A DNA stretch of 64,000 nt, taken from positions 1-64,000 of the forward strand of contig WHUZ01000045.1 in NCBI GenBank assembly GCA_015179045.1, read 5' to 3'. Under the pieces are notes generated by a model. That model was not told the DNA's origin and ran no database searches. It saw only the letters and a list, made by a program, of their open reading frames with translations. This DNA comes from Kalaharituber pfeilii. Lineage: Eukaryota; Ascomycota; Pezizomycetes; Pezizales; Pezizaceae. The translations under genes were made by a program, and so were the position numbers. Below, in pieces: positions 1 to 11,259 of the stretch (the stretch's first letter is position 1; every line of letters begins with the position of its first letter).

Positions 1-101
1 AGAAATCGAAAGTGGAGTACTCCAGTGGCAATCCCCGACCAACAAGAATTTGTGCCCACCTTTGGGCGTCCAGGGATACGGGTATCGGGGCTGGTCCTTT
101 A

Positions 102-470
102 TCTTTTTTTTTTTAAAAAAAATCACGTAACCCCGCTTGCAGCTAAGCCATGGCAGGGTCCCTGGGCAAGCCCTCAAGGCCCGGAGACAGGCTTAACAAA
201 GAAAGTTCTACATACACATCCCCGTTCCCACCCCCCTCTCCCCTTTAGAAACCTGATTCCAGAAACTTCCGACGGTTCTTCTGGTTTCTGCATCGGGGAG
301 GCTTCCCTATATCTTCTCCACCTCTCCCCTCTCCTTCCTCTCTCCTCTCCTTCCTGTCTCCTCTCCTTCCTCCACACCTTCGCAGCCCGGAACGAAAATT
401 TCTCGTTGCATTATGTCATCCCCCCTCCTCATGAATTCCCGACCCAGGTCGGGGAATCGCGCTTCTAAAA
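102..470 (-). mobile_element. 5'-truncated LINE 3' end (tail type B)
   Basis: A T-run at about 108-116 followed by the recurring terminus with CCCCGCTTGCAGC and CCATGGCAGGG (125-158) marks the 3' end of a retroposon on the minus strand. The next 40 bases (GGGCAAGCCCTCAAGGCCCG and onward) match the element ending at 46991, so both belong to one subfamily; the bodies then diverge. The pyrimidine-rich stretch 225-375 has no recognisable domain. No clear target-site duplication was found. It lies directly before the first visible exon of the NACHT-ankyrin gene and may have displaced that gene's start. Confidence 0.65.
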
Positions 471-732
471 CCTGAAAGTTTATGTAATTCCTCAGGCTGT
501 TCATTGCATGGTGCACATATAGCTAACATTTATCGTTCCTAGACGGCACTCAATTACTTTCAGTATTTCTCAAAACTAACGGCATTGCTGGAACGAATTG
601 GAAAGCTTGTTCCAATTTTCGACAAATTCGAGTGCTATTCAATAGCAACCTCAAAACTCAAGGATGCTGTAGCCGAATTCTGGGCAGTGGCATATCTATC
701 TTGACCAAGGCACGAGTTCTTACGAAAAGGAG

Positions 733-788
733 GTAGGCTATTTCAGACTCAGAATATATCTTCACTATATGTTAACCTAATATCGTAG
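733..788 (+). other. Intron 1 of NACHT-ankyrin gene (56 nt)
   Basis: GTAGGC donor, a branch-like TTAACCTAAT near 771 and a TATCGTAG acceptor. The junction joins leftover AG with G to make an Arg codon and keeps the frame. Confidence 0.75.
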
Positions 789-988
789 GCTACAAGCGTT
801 TCTCTACTCCGTGTTCAGCCCTTTTGATGCTGAATTCCAAGACCTCGAAGCCTCATTATGTTTCCAGCGCTCGGTTATTATGGACCTTGTGCACCTTGCA
901 TCAGAAGAAGCAAGCCATAAGATGCGTCAACAGATATCGCTTTATGAATTTAAGAGTGAACAATGGATGCTGCAGCAGGACTTAGCAA

Positions 989-1066
989 GTAAAGGTTGGT
1001 AAATTGCACGTCATGCTCCCAAAATATATTTATGTTTTCGGATTTAACATAAAGGCGTTGTGTAAG
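989..1066 (+). other. Intron 2 of NACHT-ankyrin gene (78 nt)
   Basis: GTAAAG donor. Of three nearby AG acceptors, the one at 1065-1066 avoids an in-frame TAA and restores phase (leftover A plus AG makes Lys). The acceptor choice is inferred. Confidence 0.55.
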
Positions 1067-1247
1067 AGCAAAGGCGCCGAGCATTAGTGGATGCAATCTC
1101 GGATTTTGACTACACGACAACTTTCTCGAATGCACGCGTGAGAAAGTATGAAGGTACTGGGAACTGGCTTTTTCGAGTTGCCAGAATTTATACGATGGGT
1201 CGAACATTATCAAGATGCCCCTGCCATAATGTGGTGTCATGGAATTC

Positions 1248-1318
1248 GTACGTATGCCTAATATAATATCAGTTCCCTTACGATTATAAATGGTTGCTTA
1301 TTATTCCGGAATATTTAG
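1248..1318 (+). other. Intron 3 of NACHT-ankyrin gene (71 nt), splitting the Walker A motif
   Basis: GTACGT donor and ATATTTAG acceptor. Splicing joins C with CT to give the Pro of GIPGSGKT, which is strong evidence for both boundaries. Confidence 0.85.
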
Positions 1319-2013
1319 CTGGATCTGGTAAGACAATCCTCACAACAGCGGTCGTTGACCTCTTGTTTTCTGGACCATTATTGCAAAGTCGCCATGACAC
1401 CTTTATTGGCTACTTCTTTTGTGACTTTCATCACCGTCAATCATTGAAGGTTCAGACACTGTTACAGAGTCTAGTAAAGCAAATACTTCGCACATTTGTT
1501 CACAAAATCTCACCGGAAATGGAACAAGAATTGTCGAAATTCTGCAAAGGACAGTTAGAGTACCGAGGCTCCCCAAGCAATGATAAGTGGTTTGACCTAT
1601 TGCAGCTAGCGGCCTCTCTTCCGTCACACTTATATATTTGCGTAGACGGCATTGATGAATGTGAGCAGGAAGATCAATGCCAGATCATTGAGTACCTCAA
1701 AAAAACTGGTCACATCGAGACCTGGTAGCAGTTCGGGCTCAGTGAGTAGAGAGGGGCATGCACAGAACTACCACAAGAAACTCTTTCTTTCCTGTAGGCC
1801 TGAGATCCCAATATCGAGACTCCTCGCCCTGGAAAATTCAACTTCATTACTAGCCGAGATTTCGTTATCTACACCAGGCTTGATTCGTCCAGAGATTGAA
1901 AATTATATCGTGAAAACAATAGACGAACGGATTCGGCAGGGAAGACTTGTACTCCGTGATGATTCTATGAGGCAAGAAATAACAACCTCCCTGCTACGAG
2001 GTGCAGAAGGAAT

Positions 2014-2080
2014 GTACGTAACTTGAATTCACCAACGACTGGCTTCATGGTTCTGACTTATATATGACTTGTTATTATAG
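2014..2080 (+). other. Intron 4 of NACHT-ankyrin gene (67 nt)
   Basis: GTACGT donor and GTTATTATAG acceptor. Splicing rebuilds GAEGMFLW, a motif well conserved after NACHT in fungal STAND proteins. Confidence 0.85.
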
Positions 2081-3609
2081 GTTCCTTTGGATTTTCTTTC
2101 AAATTGACGACATCTGCTTAAGGAATAATGACAATGCCATTCGTGAAGCGTTGAGATCATTACCAAAGGGTCTAGATGAAACTTACGCTCGAATCCTTGA
2201 TAGGATATCCACTCGTATTCCAGAGGTCGCCGCCAAGGTATTCCAGTGGGTTGCTGGTGCTAAGCGCCCATTGACAGTGCACGAGATTGCGGAGGCAACA
2301 GCAATCGAGCTGACGGACACTACGTGGGATGATGTGCGCAAGAAATATCCCACTGACAGCTTCAAAGTTCTGGAAAATTGTGCCAATATGATAATCGTGA
2401 ATGACGACGACACAATTCAGTTTGCTCATTCCTCTGTCTGCAAGTTCCTACAGTCGTCAAAGCTGCAATCAGGGCCCTATCGAGCGTTTTATCTGGACAT
2501 GGAAGGCGTCAATACTTATCTAGCGCAGATCTCTATTATCTACCTAACATTCCCTGAATTCGGTCATGCTGCATCTCATAAGTCTGCGAGTCAAAACGAT
2601 CAGAGAACAGTTGCGTGCAAACCACTGCCCAATTGTCCTATTCAATGGGTACCTGCGATGTTCAACCAAGGGAGCTCTAGTAAAATCGGCCAAATCTCTC
2701 AGTTCGTGGCAAGACAACATCAAAAGTCTTCAACATCGAAGGTTCAACTTACGCGGCAGGTACACGTAGCATCCAAAAAAGCATTTACCACAACGTATGT
2801 ATTGCTTTCATACTTAGCCTCACATTGGCTTGCCCACTGTGAGGAGGTTGTCACATTGCTTGCAACCGATGCAAACTGGGAACGCAACCTTACCGACCTC
2901 TGTTTCCACCTCCAGCTTCCAGAAGAACATCTACCTTGGCAGCTTCCAAAGGGTTCCCGAGTGTCGTCATCTCAAGACGTAGACCCTTATCAGCGCCCAT
3001 TCACATGGGCAGTGGAACACAAAAACCAAACTGTTATGGGACTAATTGAGAGAAAAGTCATTAGCAGGAAGAGCTCCACGGACCTTGGTTCAGTGATCCT
3101 TCATAATGGCTCAATCTTCGAGTTGCCAAAGGAGTTCACTGACCATAGTGGGCACGCGTTTGCCGGCCGCAAAGGTAGTGTCCTTACAACGGTCCCTCTA
3201 TGATAGCAATCGCGCGCGGCTATGCGAAAGCCTTTGAATTGATTCTAGACAACTGCCCGTGGATCTAAGAGATCTCGCACTTCCATTCTTGATTGCTTGT
3301 GAACTTGGGCACCTCGAACTTGTAAAGGTAACTCTGCGCCGTAAGGTTGATCTCACCGTCCGGAGCAACCTTGGCCAAACGGCACTGTCATTGGCATCGA
3401 GAAACGGCTGCAACGCGGTTGTGCGACTGCTTCTTCAGCGCCAGGACGTCGATATCAATGCGAAGGACAACTCTGGCTGCACCCACTAGATGCGGCAGCT
3501 GAATGTGGGCACGAGGCTGTTGTGCGGCTTCTTCTTGAGCGCAAGGATGTCAATGCCTATGAGATAGCCAAGGCCGACCAGACGAAACTATTATTGGAAG
3601 CAGCCTCAC

Positions 3610-5281
3610 GTGGGCACGAGGTTGTCGTGCGAGTCCTCCTTGAGCGCAAGGATGTCGACATCAATGCGAAGGACAACTCTGGCTGGACCCCACTATCCCT
3701 GGCAGCTCGAAAGGGACACGAGGCTGTTGTGCGGCTGCTTCTTGAGCGCAAGGATGTCGACATCAATGCAAAGGACGACTCTGGCTGGACCCCGTTATCC
3801 TGGGCAGCTCGAAATGGACACGAGGCGGTTGTGCGGCTGCTTCTTGAGCGCAAAGATGTCCACATCAATGCAATGGACAACTCTGGCTGGACCCCACTAT
3901 CCTGGGCAGCTGAACAAGGACACGAGGCTGTTGTGCAGCTGCTTCTTGAGCGCAAAGATGTCGACATCAATGCAAAGGACAACTCTGGCCTGACCCCACT
4001 ATCCCTGGCAGCTTTTAGAGGACGCGAGGCTGTTGTGCGGCTACTTCTTGAGCGCAAGGATGTCGACATCAATGCAAAGGACGACTCTAGCCTGACCCCA
4101 CTATTCTGTGCAGCTCGAAATGGACACGAGGCTGTTGTGCGGCTGCTTCTTGAGTGTAAGGATGTTGACATTAATGTAAAGGACGACTCTGGCCGGACCC
4201 CGTTATCCCTGGCAGCTTTTAGAGGACGCGAGGCTGTTGTGCGGCTGCTTCTTGAGCGCAAGGATGTCGACATCAATGCAAAGGACAAATATGGCCAGAC
4301 CCCACTATCCCTGGCAGCTGGAAGGGGGCACGAGGCTGTTGTGCGGCTGCTTCTTGAGCGCAAGGATGTCGACATCAATGCAAAGGACAAATATGGCCAG
4401 ACCCCACTATCCCTGGCAGCTGGAAGGGGGCACGAGGCTGTTGTGCGGCTGCTTCTTGAGCGCAAGGATGTCGACATCAATGCAAAGGACAAATATGGCC
4501 AGACCCCACTATCCCTGGCAGCTGGAAGGGGGCACGAGGCTGTTGTGCGGCTGCTTCTTGAGCGCAAGGATGTCGACATCAATGCAAAGGACAACTCTGG
4601 CTGGACCCCACTATCCTGGGCAGCTGCAATGAGGCACGAGGCTGTTGTGCGGCTGCTTCTTGAGCGCAAGGATGGCAACATCAATGCAAAGGATAACTCT
4701 GACAGGACCCCACTATCCTGGGCAGCTTCAAGGGGGCACGAGGCTGTTGTGCGGCTGCTTCTTGAGCGCAAGGATGTCGACATCAATGCAAAGGACAACT
4801 CTGGCCGGACCCCACTATCCTGGGCAGCTGAAAGCGGGCACGAGGCTGTTGTGCGGCTGCTTCTTGAGCGAAAGGATGTCGACATCAATGCAAAGGACAA
4901 CTCTGGCCGGACCCCACTATCCTGGGCAGCTGAAAGCGGGCACGAGGCTGTTGTGCGGCTGCTTCTTGAGCGCAAGGATGTCGACATCAATGCAAAGGAC
5001 AACTCTGGCCGGACCCCACTATCCTGGGCAGCTGAAAGCGGGCACGAGGCTGTTGTGCGGCTGCTTCTTGAGCGCAAGGATGTCGACATCAATGCAAAGG
5101 CCAATTCTGGCAGGACCCCACTATCCTGGGCAGCTGCAACGGGGAACGAGGCTGTTGTGCGGCTGCTTCTTGAGCGCAAGGATGTCGACGTCAATTCAAA
5201 GGACGACTCTGGCCGGACCCCACTGTCACTGGCAGCGAAAAATAGGCACAAGGGTGTTGTGAGACTGCTAAGCAATAGATA
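3610..5281 (+). repeat. 102-bp tandem array encoding about 16 full ankyrin repeats plus a partial one
   Basis: The unit encodes 34 residues (consensus around HEAVVRLLLERKDVDINAKD, then NSGRTPLSWAA). Three consecutive KYGQTPLSLAAGRG units (about 4285-4590) and three consecutive NSGRTPLSWAAESG units (about 4795-5100) are almost identical in DNA. Differences concentrate in the short loop and first-helix positions (NSGW, NSGR, KYGQ, DDSG; AARKG, AAFRG, AAESG), as expected if the binding surface varies while the scaffold is homogenised. The array is open on the opposite strand as well, an effect of the repeated codon pattern and not a second gene. Confidence 0.95.
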
Positions 5282-5282
5282 G

Positions 5283-5692
5283 AGTACAGGTACACCGTTT
5301 TAGTGTAAGCATACTAGTCTGAGTGTAGGAGATTAGAAGGATGATAGGCGAAAAGCTAGTTATTGACATTCTTTTTGACAATATAGCATGTACGGGGAGC
5401 CTATTGTACTTGGAGAGCCGATTAGATATATGTTTTTCAAAGCGGAGGAAATCAATGTCTTTATAATATGTCCAAAATATACTTTTTTTACCGTGTTTTT
5501 TAGGCTGGCATAGTTGTAGTATTGCTTGCTTACATTGCTTAGTATAATATTACTATTATAAGGAGCTATATGTATCCAGGAGTAAATACCACTTGCAATA
5601 TAGTTATGCACGCATTGGTACCGACTTTGTGTATATTCATATCATTTATACATATCGATCCTGGCCTGGATCGACGACCTTCCATTAGTCTC
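5283..5692. other. AT-rich flank, no gene seen
   Basis: The 3' flank of the NACHT-ankyrin gene. It contains only short AT-rich reading frames and no recognisable repeat terminus. Confidence 0.6.
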
Positions 5693-5706
5693 GTAGCCAG
5701 ACCTTC

Positions 5707-5774
5707 TCCCTGCCACAGGCTGGGAGCCTGTATGCGGGGTTACGTGAATAAAAAGAAAAGAAAGAGTATAGCAG
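5707..5774 (+). mobile_element. Mini-retroposon (tail type C), 68 bp
   Basis: The insert starts CCCTGCC, carries the hairpin AGGCTGGGAGCCT, then GCGGGGTTACGTGAAT and an A-rich tail. It is flanked by GTAGCC(AG/AA)ACCTTC at 5693-5706 and 5775-5788, a 14-bp target-site duplication with one change. Confidence 0.85.
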
Positions 5775-5788
5775 GTAGCCAAACCTTC

Positions 5789-6670
5789 CATGTAGTTCAA
5801 CCGACTTTGAATTCACGCACTCGATGGAGGGATTGCATGTGTTTCCTTTGCGCATATCATGCATTTGCACGCTCGACTTGCATTTGTCCAATTTCTTTGC
5901 AAAGTACGCCTACATATGTCGCCAACAGTTTATTATTGTGTTGACATCCGCTTTGAAGGAAACAGATACCCAAGAGCAGAAGGGGTGGATTTATGTCCTT
6001 CTAATACTGCCCCCCTTGACAGTGTCTGAGCATCCTGGTCGTCGTTGCTTATTAAGTATCTTATACCAATGCTGCGTTCATACTCGAGGTGCTTTGAGGG
6101 GAAAAGGAGAATAAAACGTAGAACCTGGTATCCAGGTAGTTGACAGCCGGCGTTGGTCCCTTTTTGGCGTGGATATTCCCCCAAAATTGAAAGGGGTAGT
6201 TTAGAAGTGCAATATTACTAGCATTGGTCGTATAAGGGGAGTAAGCGTAATCAGTTAGCGTCTAGCTCCAAGACTAAAGATGGCATGAGACTAAGAGTAG
6301 GGAATAATATTACCTTGAGCAGTTCTATTGAAAGGGCCTGCCTTGCCATATGAACGTTCTTCACCCTGCCTCGCCGCCGCTCCTCACCCTGCCTCGTCCG
6401 GAGCGAAGAGCTACTATTTGAGAGCGGGAGAAATGGCGTGGCGCTGCTGGTACGACGGAGTTAATGTGCGAGAATGACTTTCCAGATTGGGAAGTCTCGT
6501 CTAGGGCCCCGGTGCCTCCACCATCGACTTGCACTCTTTCATCTATCAATCACCCTCTGTTCTCCTCTTCCACAGACCCACCCATCGTGACCTGCATTTC
6601 TTACTTTTTGACTTCTCTCCACTGCCGATACTCTATACCTTGGATGCTTATTTGTTGACCTTGCGGCCCT
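5789..6670. other. Intergenic region, no gene recognised
   Basis: Only short reading frames without recognisable domains. A small direct repeat of TTCACCCTGCCTCG lies at about 6359-6395. Confidence 0.5.
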
Positions 6671-6686
6671 CTTAGTCTTGCTGGCT

Positions 6687-7016
6687 ATGACAACTGTAGC
6701 TGCGATAAGCGAAATACTCAGAGCGTTCCAGCAGGATTTGCGGGACATACAGCTTGCCGGAGTCAATTGGGACGAGCTGCCACCTAGCGGGGACAGCTTG
6801 AACACAAAAGTAGATGATCTCGGGGAAACTCAAAAGGAACAAGCCAGGATTAGATCGGAGTACTAAATGCTGCCATCTCTCCGACAGGGAAAATGGATGG
6901 ACTTGAAGAGAGACGTACAAGGCAAAAGAATGGAAGCACTACGCCATAGCTTCATGAATAGGGATAAGAAACCAAAGGAGCTTAAGCCTAAGGTGAGAAC
7001 GGTTCTAAAAGTTTAG
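6687..7016 (+). CDS. Possible two-exon small gene, unrecognised
   Basis: An ATG at 6687 opens a frame beginning MTTVAAISEILRAFQQDL, an amphipathic-looking start followed by WDELPPSGD. An intron from about 6809 (GTAGAT) to 6888 (CCGACAG), with a TACTAA branch-like site near 6862, would join it to a Lys/Arg-rich exon (GKWMDLKRDVQGKRMEALRH) ending at a TAG near 7016. Without this intron the frame stops at 6866. No family is recognised and there is no flanking support, so this may be a remnant. Confidence 0.3.
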
Positions 7017-7031
7017 TAAATGTAGCGAATA

Positions 7032-7292
7032 GTGTCGTATCTTGACTCTGCAACGAGGCCCTGTAACCTGGCGCTCTGCCGCTGGCAGATAAACTACCTG
7101 GGGGAGGGAACACTGGACTACCCCGACTGGTCGCCCGCGATTACTGCAACATTCATGGATCGTATCGGTATCATAGAAGCTCACGAGGTTCGCAACTACA
7201 AAGCAATGCGCCGCAGTCTCTTTGCTGGAGAACGACAACCTCTAACTGGGCAGCTGGCATCATGCGCTCGAACCAATATGCAGGTACTATAA
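7032..7292 (+). other. Open frame of 86 codons, unrecognised
   Basis: A frame containing WQINYLGEGTLDYPDWSP reads through to a stop at 7292. It could be a further exon of the preceding candidate gene, but no splice pair is convincing. A region at 7640-8035 contains two more short open stretches (one ending at a GTAAGC donor-like site near 7766), so a decayed multi-exon gene across 6.7-8.0 kb is possible. Confidence 0.25.
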
Positions 7293-8110
7293 AAAAAAAT
7301 AAAAACAAAAAAGTATGGATGGTAGAAAAGAATCACAATCAACTTGACTTTTGTGAAAACCTTAACTTGTCACCTGCCATACCGGATTCGCAATCGGACC
7401 AGAGCAGGTACTCATGACACTAGGAAATGCATGCCAAGAAGTTGGACAAGGCCGACTTAAGAAACATAAACGTGATAAAGTCATGACGTAACACCATCTT
7501 TGAGGTTTTCAATTCTCCTTATTGAGTTAAATCGAACTGCATGCCTCATCTTCTGGTGCTCTTCCTGGTTACGAGACTAGTGCTCTTCCCTTCATTTTTG
7601 TAAGTATCAATCTGTTGTGTTAAATACATTGGCCACAGATTATTTCACCGGCCGCACTGGCGTCACCTGCCTTTCCAAGGATGTGGCAGTGCACGCCTTA
7701 ATTGGATACTTGGCCAATGCCCCTCGATGCATATATGTACAACATCCTGCCTTCAATGTACTGGGTAAGCAATTTGCAAAAGTCTAGCAATTTGATTTTT
7801 TAAATTTCGGAAAAGGATTGTTTTCAAAATCCTTTCTTGCGATTTAGAACAGCAAAAACATGGGGAAAAAAAATAAAGGCAATACACAAGCACCACGTTT
7901 CCACCCAGCCTGGTGTTGTCAGCATGACCAAAATTCGAGTGCAAACCATGCTTGCGCTTGGCAATAATGGTAAAGCGGCACGTTGTTTTCATCAGGAAGT
8001 GACTGCCCGATTAGGAAGCTTAATGGGTACAATTTAGCAAAACAGCTACAAGGTTCTTAGGAAAATATCATTCTTCTCCTGCTCGACAGATACACCACAT
8101 TGTAGCCCTA

Positions 8111-8738
8111 TCACTTCCTTTGCCCACTCCGCGGGTTCCGCCAAAGCAATGCCTCCAGTAACCTGCCAACCTCCCGCTCCTGTAGCCCTCTACCCACGTC
8201 TTCGCTTGCCGTAAAAGAAACAATCTCTCCGCCAGCGGTAAAGAGGAGACTAGTACTGTAGTTCTGCATCCGGTCGAGTCCCGTAAGCACCAATAAAAGC
8301 ATTGGTGATGCAATGACGTTAAACACAGCGACAGACTGGGATACACCACTTTCTGCAATCAGAGTGGCAATCATAATGTTCCCTTGCGATCTCTTCAGTG
8401 GCCGTAAACGTCCCAATTAGCCAAAGCAGCCTAGTGTCATTTGCCCCAAATTTGGTCCACCATGACTTGCAGATCCTGTCCAGAACACTTTGGTATAGTG
8501 CAAAAACTATCAACCTTGCATGCTTGAAGCTCATTCCTGCCACGTTGATCGCCACTGGCTTCTGGACGGAGTGCGGATAGATCTCCGTCCACTCAAAAGT
8601 AAATGCCCAAACTGAGCAAATTACCACGATGCAGAACTCAATCTGCACTCGATATATCGGCATAAAGCAGCCCACTCCGAAAGCGTAAACCGTAAACGGG
8701 TACTTTTGTGTTCCTTCTCTGTTGCTCCACTGCAACAT
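8111..8738 (-). pseudogene. Membrane protein gene fragment, unrecognised, one frame break
   Basis: Two minus-strand frames join into one hydrophobic protein if a single A is added near 8376: the upstream frame ends around LLWLIGTFTATEEIARE and the downstream one continues IMIATLIAESGVSQ. Candidate membrane segments are IEFCIVVICSVWAFTF (about 8600-8650) and SVAVFNVIASPMLLLVLTG (about 8285-8340). The piece after the second segment (LDRMQNYSTSLLFTAGGEIV) is polar. I do not recognise the family; a fragment of a larger multi-exon membrane protein is likely. No start or end can be fixed. Confidence 0.4.
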
Positions 8739-9019
8739 TTATGTGAAACCGCATGCGGATTCTTGCGACAGATCTAAGTTGTAGTTAGCTTGGGCAAAAT
8801 TAGCAGCTCTAGATGCTCTTGCTGGTACCTGGCTGCATTCGCCTGCGGAGAACCAGGCGTGGTCTTGTCCAACACCTGCAGGCTCCCCATTCCCTGCCTA
8901 TGCCCGTCTCGTACCCTGTCTGACTGGAAAGTGGGCCTCTTCTTCCAGTTGCCATCTGGATAGGATGGCTGCCGGAAGTGCTCGAATTTGTTGGTCGTTT
9001 TGAGAAATTGCAGTGACGT

Positions 9020-9076
9020 TTTTTTTTTTTTCCCCTATCACATAACACCGCTTGCGGCTGTTCGCCATGGCAGGGT
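9020..9076 (-). mobile_element. Mini-retroposon (tail type B)
   Basis: A T-run at 9019-9030, then ATCACATAACACCGCTTGCG and CGCCATGGCAGGG. A TGAGAAATTG string lies on both sides (about 9000 and 9077), but the left copy is separated from the T-run by about 8 bases, so the duplication is imperfect. Confidence 0.65.
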
Positions 9077-9142
9077 GAGAAATTGAGATTCTGCGGTGGT
9101 AAGTTGCACGCTTCAGATATTACTGAGTGGATGGAAAGAAGA

Positions 9143-9206
9143 TTTTTTTTTTTTTTTTTTTTTTAAATCACATAAGCCCGCTTGTAGCACTAAGCCATGG
9201 CAGGGT
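9143..9206 (-). mobile_element. Mini-retroposon (tail type B), 64 bp
   Basis: A T-run of about 22, then the CCCGCTTGTAGC and CCATGGCAGGG terminus. The exact 13-bp target-site duplication is GATGGAAAGAAGA at 9130-9142 and 9207-9219. Confidence 0.9.
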
Positions 9207-9779
9207 GATGGAAAGAAGAGGAGAGGGGGTTGCAAGAGGGGATGACACAGTCTTGAACCAGACTACCGCTTAGTGGCTGACTAAGCTGGGGATGACAGGC
9301 AGCAGAGAATAGACAGGTGCGGCTGCCCAATTCGGCACGGGCTGACGAGGGAGCGAGGAAACGTGCACAGGTTAATGCGGCTTTCCTAATATGGCATTAT
9401 AACTTTAGGATTACTTGCATGTGCTTTACTACTGCATGCACACCGCAGCGCAGGAGTTACGACGAGATTTCCTACCGCCAACATCCTCTCCGCACACGCA
9501 GGTCCACGGCGGTCCTCGCGATGAGGTCCCGCGCATGACGGAAGTGTGGAACACAGCACGCATCTTTGTGAATGGCCTTCAATTGTGGGGTCCACAGAAT
9601 TCATAGTAGTGTGTAGACTCGTAACCAGCTGAGTGGGCGGATCGACCGAAGCCAGCAGAGTGAATCGATATCGTGCACGGGTGAGGACGATACATAGTGT
9701 TCTAGCTGATAGGGCACGTGTGTCTGCAACGCGAGCTGCAGGGCCCCTCATGTCGCCCTGATGGCAGCCTCTGCACTAC

Positions 9780-10200
9780 TAGAATGATATATAAGACTGC
9801 CCGAGTCCTGTGATCGCAATTGCTCCGGGCCTAGCTGAGCTACAGGCCCCTTCAGCGTACGACTGCTGGGTTGAAACGGATTTAGGGCATGGAGGCATAT
9901 AATAGTGAAGGCAGATAGGCCAGAGTGTAGATGGTGTTGCATGGAAGAGGAGACATCTGCACACGTCTGGTACAGGTGCGAGGTTTGGGGAAGGGAGTGG
10001 CCACGGGGGCTGGAGGTAATGAGGAGGCACACAACTAGCGACGATGAACCAGACCCCCTGGCATGAGACTACAATTTCTGTTTCGCATTGGTCAAAATTG
10101 CCTCTGCTGGTTTTCTTCCTTGATGTTATTATTTCCTTTGTATTTAATCCCATCTTAGCTCACGAGGCGGTATACGGGTACTGATATTAAAAAAAAAAAA
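9780..10200 (+). mobile_element. LINE 3' fragment (RNase H C-terminal zinc-finger region, decayed)
   Basis: The plus strand encodes PECRWCCMEEETSAHVWYRC (about 9926-9985), the CxxC...HxxxxC module that follows RNase H in the other LINEs here. It ends in a diverged type A tail (CACGAGGCGGTATACGGGTA, then TGATATT and an A-run at 10189). A stop after the zinc module and changes in the tail indicate an old copy. Confidence 0.7.
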
Positions 10201-10499
10201 ACGAGCCCAGGTTCCCTCTGCGCACAGAAGGCGGCGGCGGCGGCAATACTGCTATGGGCTCCTTTGCTTGGCACCAGCAAAGCCAAGCCATCCCCAGGGC
10301 GTGAACTGGACATAAAGTTAACTGAGTAAGTATGTCATTCTTTCCCCGCTTCGTGACACAAAGAAATTGTCCTCGGCCTCATCGGTATTCATTGCAACCA
10401 CCTGGGCATTCGACGCCCAGTATCCCCCAAACAGCGCACAGTTTAGCCTCCGAGCCGCCGAATGTACTTATGATGCCTAAAATTCACAGCCAAAGAGTT

Positions 10500-10930
10500 T
10501 GAACGCGCGATTGGCAACCTCGACGCAGAGACAAACCGAGTGTTATCTCTCTCAGGTGATGAAGAGATGGTTGATATTGCAATTCAGCTCTTCCAGCTCG
10601 GGAAGCTAGGTGCAACTTCCTGCTCACGGCCCGCGACCGTGCAACACACTTTCAAACCCGGCTTCAATACGGGTTAGAGAATGAATACGGGGACATGGTG
10701 AGAGATTTTCACGGTGAAGACAAGATGGACTGCGATCCAGATATCCTCAACACCGAGGACACAATGTAGTTTGAGGCCTATGACAAACACAACCAGGGAT
10801 GCAGGATTGATCGGGAGGACCAGCGGACTCAGGAATACATCGCTGCACTTGAAACCCTTTTAGATATCAGCAACAAGGTTGCGAGCATGCGTAATGCATT
10901 GAACGAAGAGCTCCGTCTTATGTGGAGATA
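10500..10930 (+). pseudogene. Unrecognised gene remnant
   Basis: A long acidic reading frame resumes after single frame changes: ENEYGDMVRDFHGEDKMD, an in-frame TAG near 10766, then FEAYDKHNQGCRIDREDQRT and YIAALETLLDISNKVASMRN. The composition (acidic, helical) looks like genuine protein, but no family is recognised. The in-frame stop and lack of a clear start suggest a dead copy. Confidence 0.3.
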
Positions 10931-11259
10931 CTCCACGTACGTGGAGAGTACGCTGTACTCTACTATCTGCTCTGTCGCCGCGGGCTACACGGCGTCGGGT
11001 GGCCTGGGGTCGCACCAGTTCCGGATTGGCTTGCGAGAGCGGAAGAGACCGTGGGGTTGTGGTTGGACCATCCAACATTGGCTCAGCAGGGCAGTAGAGG
11101 AGACCTGATATCCCGTGATCTTGTTACTGCGATGGAGAATGCTAAGAGGCTCGTTACAAGTGGAAGGGATGGAAGTAAGGTGGGAGAGAGAGTGGCTAAC
11201 CCCCACCGTAGAAGTCTAGAGGATGGTTAACTGTCCATGAGCGGCATGGGAAATAGGAT

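Larger units (their letters stand above)
543..5282 (+). pseudogene. NACHT-ankyrin (STAND, NLR-like) receptor gene, five visible exons, frame-disrupted
   Basis: Fungal NLR-type receptors of this layout are thought to sense non-self or xenobiotic signals through the repeats and trigger heterokaryon-incompatibility-like death through NACHT oligomerisation. Visible exons are 543-732, 789-988, 1067-1247, 1319-2013 and 2081-5282. All four junctions keep phase, and splicing at 1248/1318 recreates the canonical HGIPGSGKT Walker A. The N-terminal part resembles the domain that precedes NACHT in many fungal NLRs (DUF7708-like). Walker B is YICVDGIDECE (about 1632-1665) and the sensor is SCRPEI (near 1795). 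After a winged-helix region (PLTVHEIAEAT, near 2270) come about 20 ankyrin repeats from 3260. Frame changes are needed near 690 (-1), 1169-1173 (+1 T), 1699-1705 (+1 A), 3175 (-1), 3256-3258 (-1 C) and 3481-3484 (-1 C). No start exon is visible upstream. It could be a decayed gene or a functional one with assembly indels. Confidence 0.85.

Noticed and set aside
3557..5275. 572-codon open frame on the minus strand opposite the ankyrin array
   Set aside because: It is the antisense shadow of a 102-bp repeat without stops in that frame. It consists of one repeated 34-residue Ser/Arg-rich unit with no independent support.
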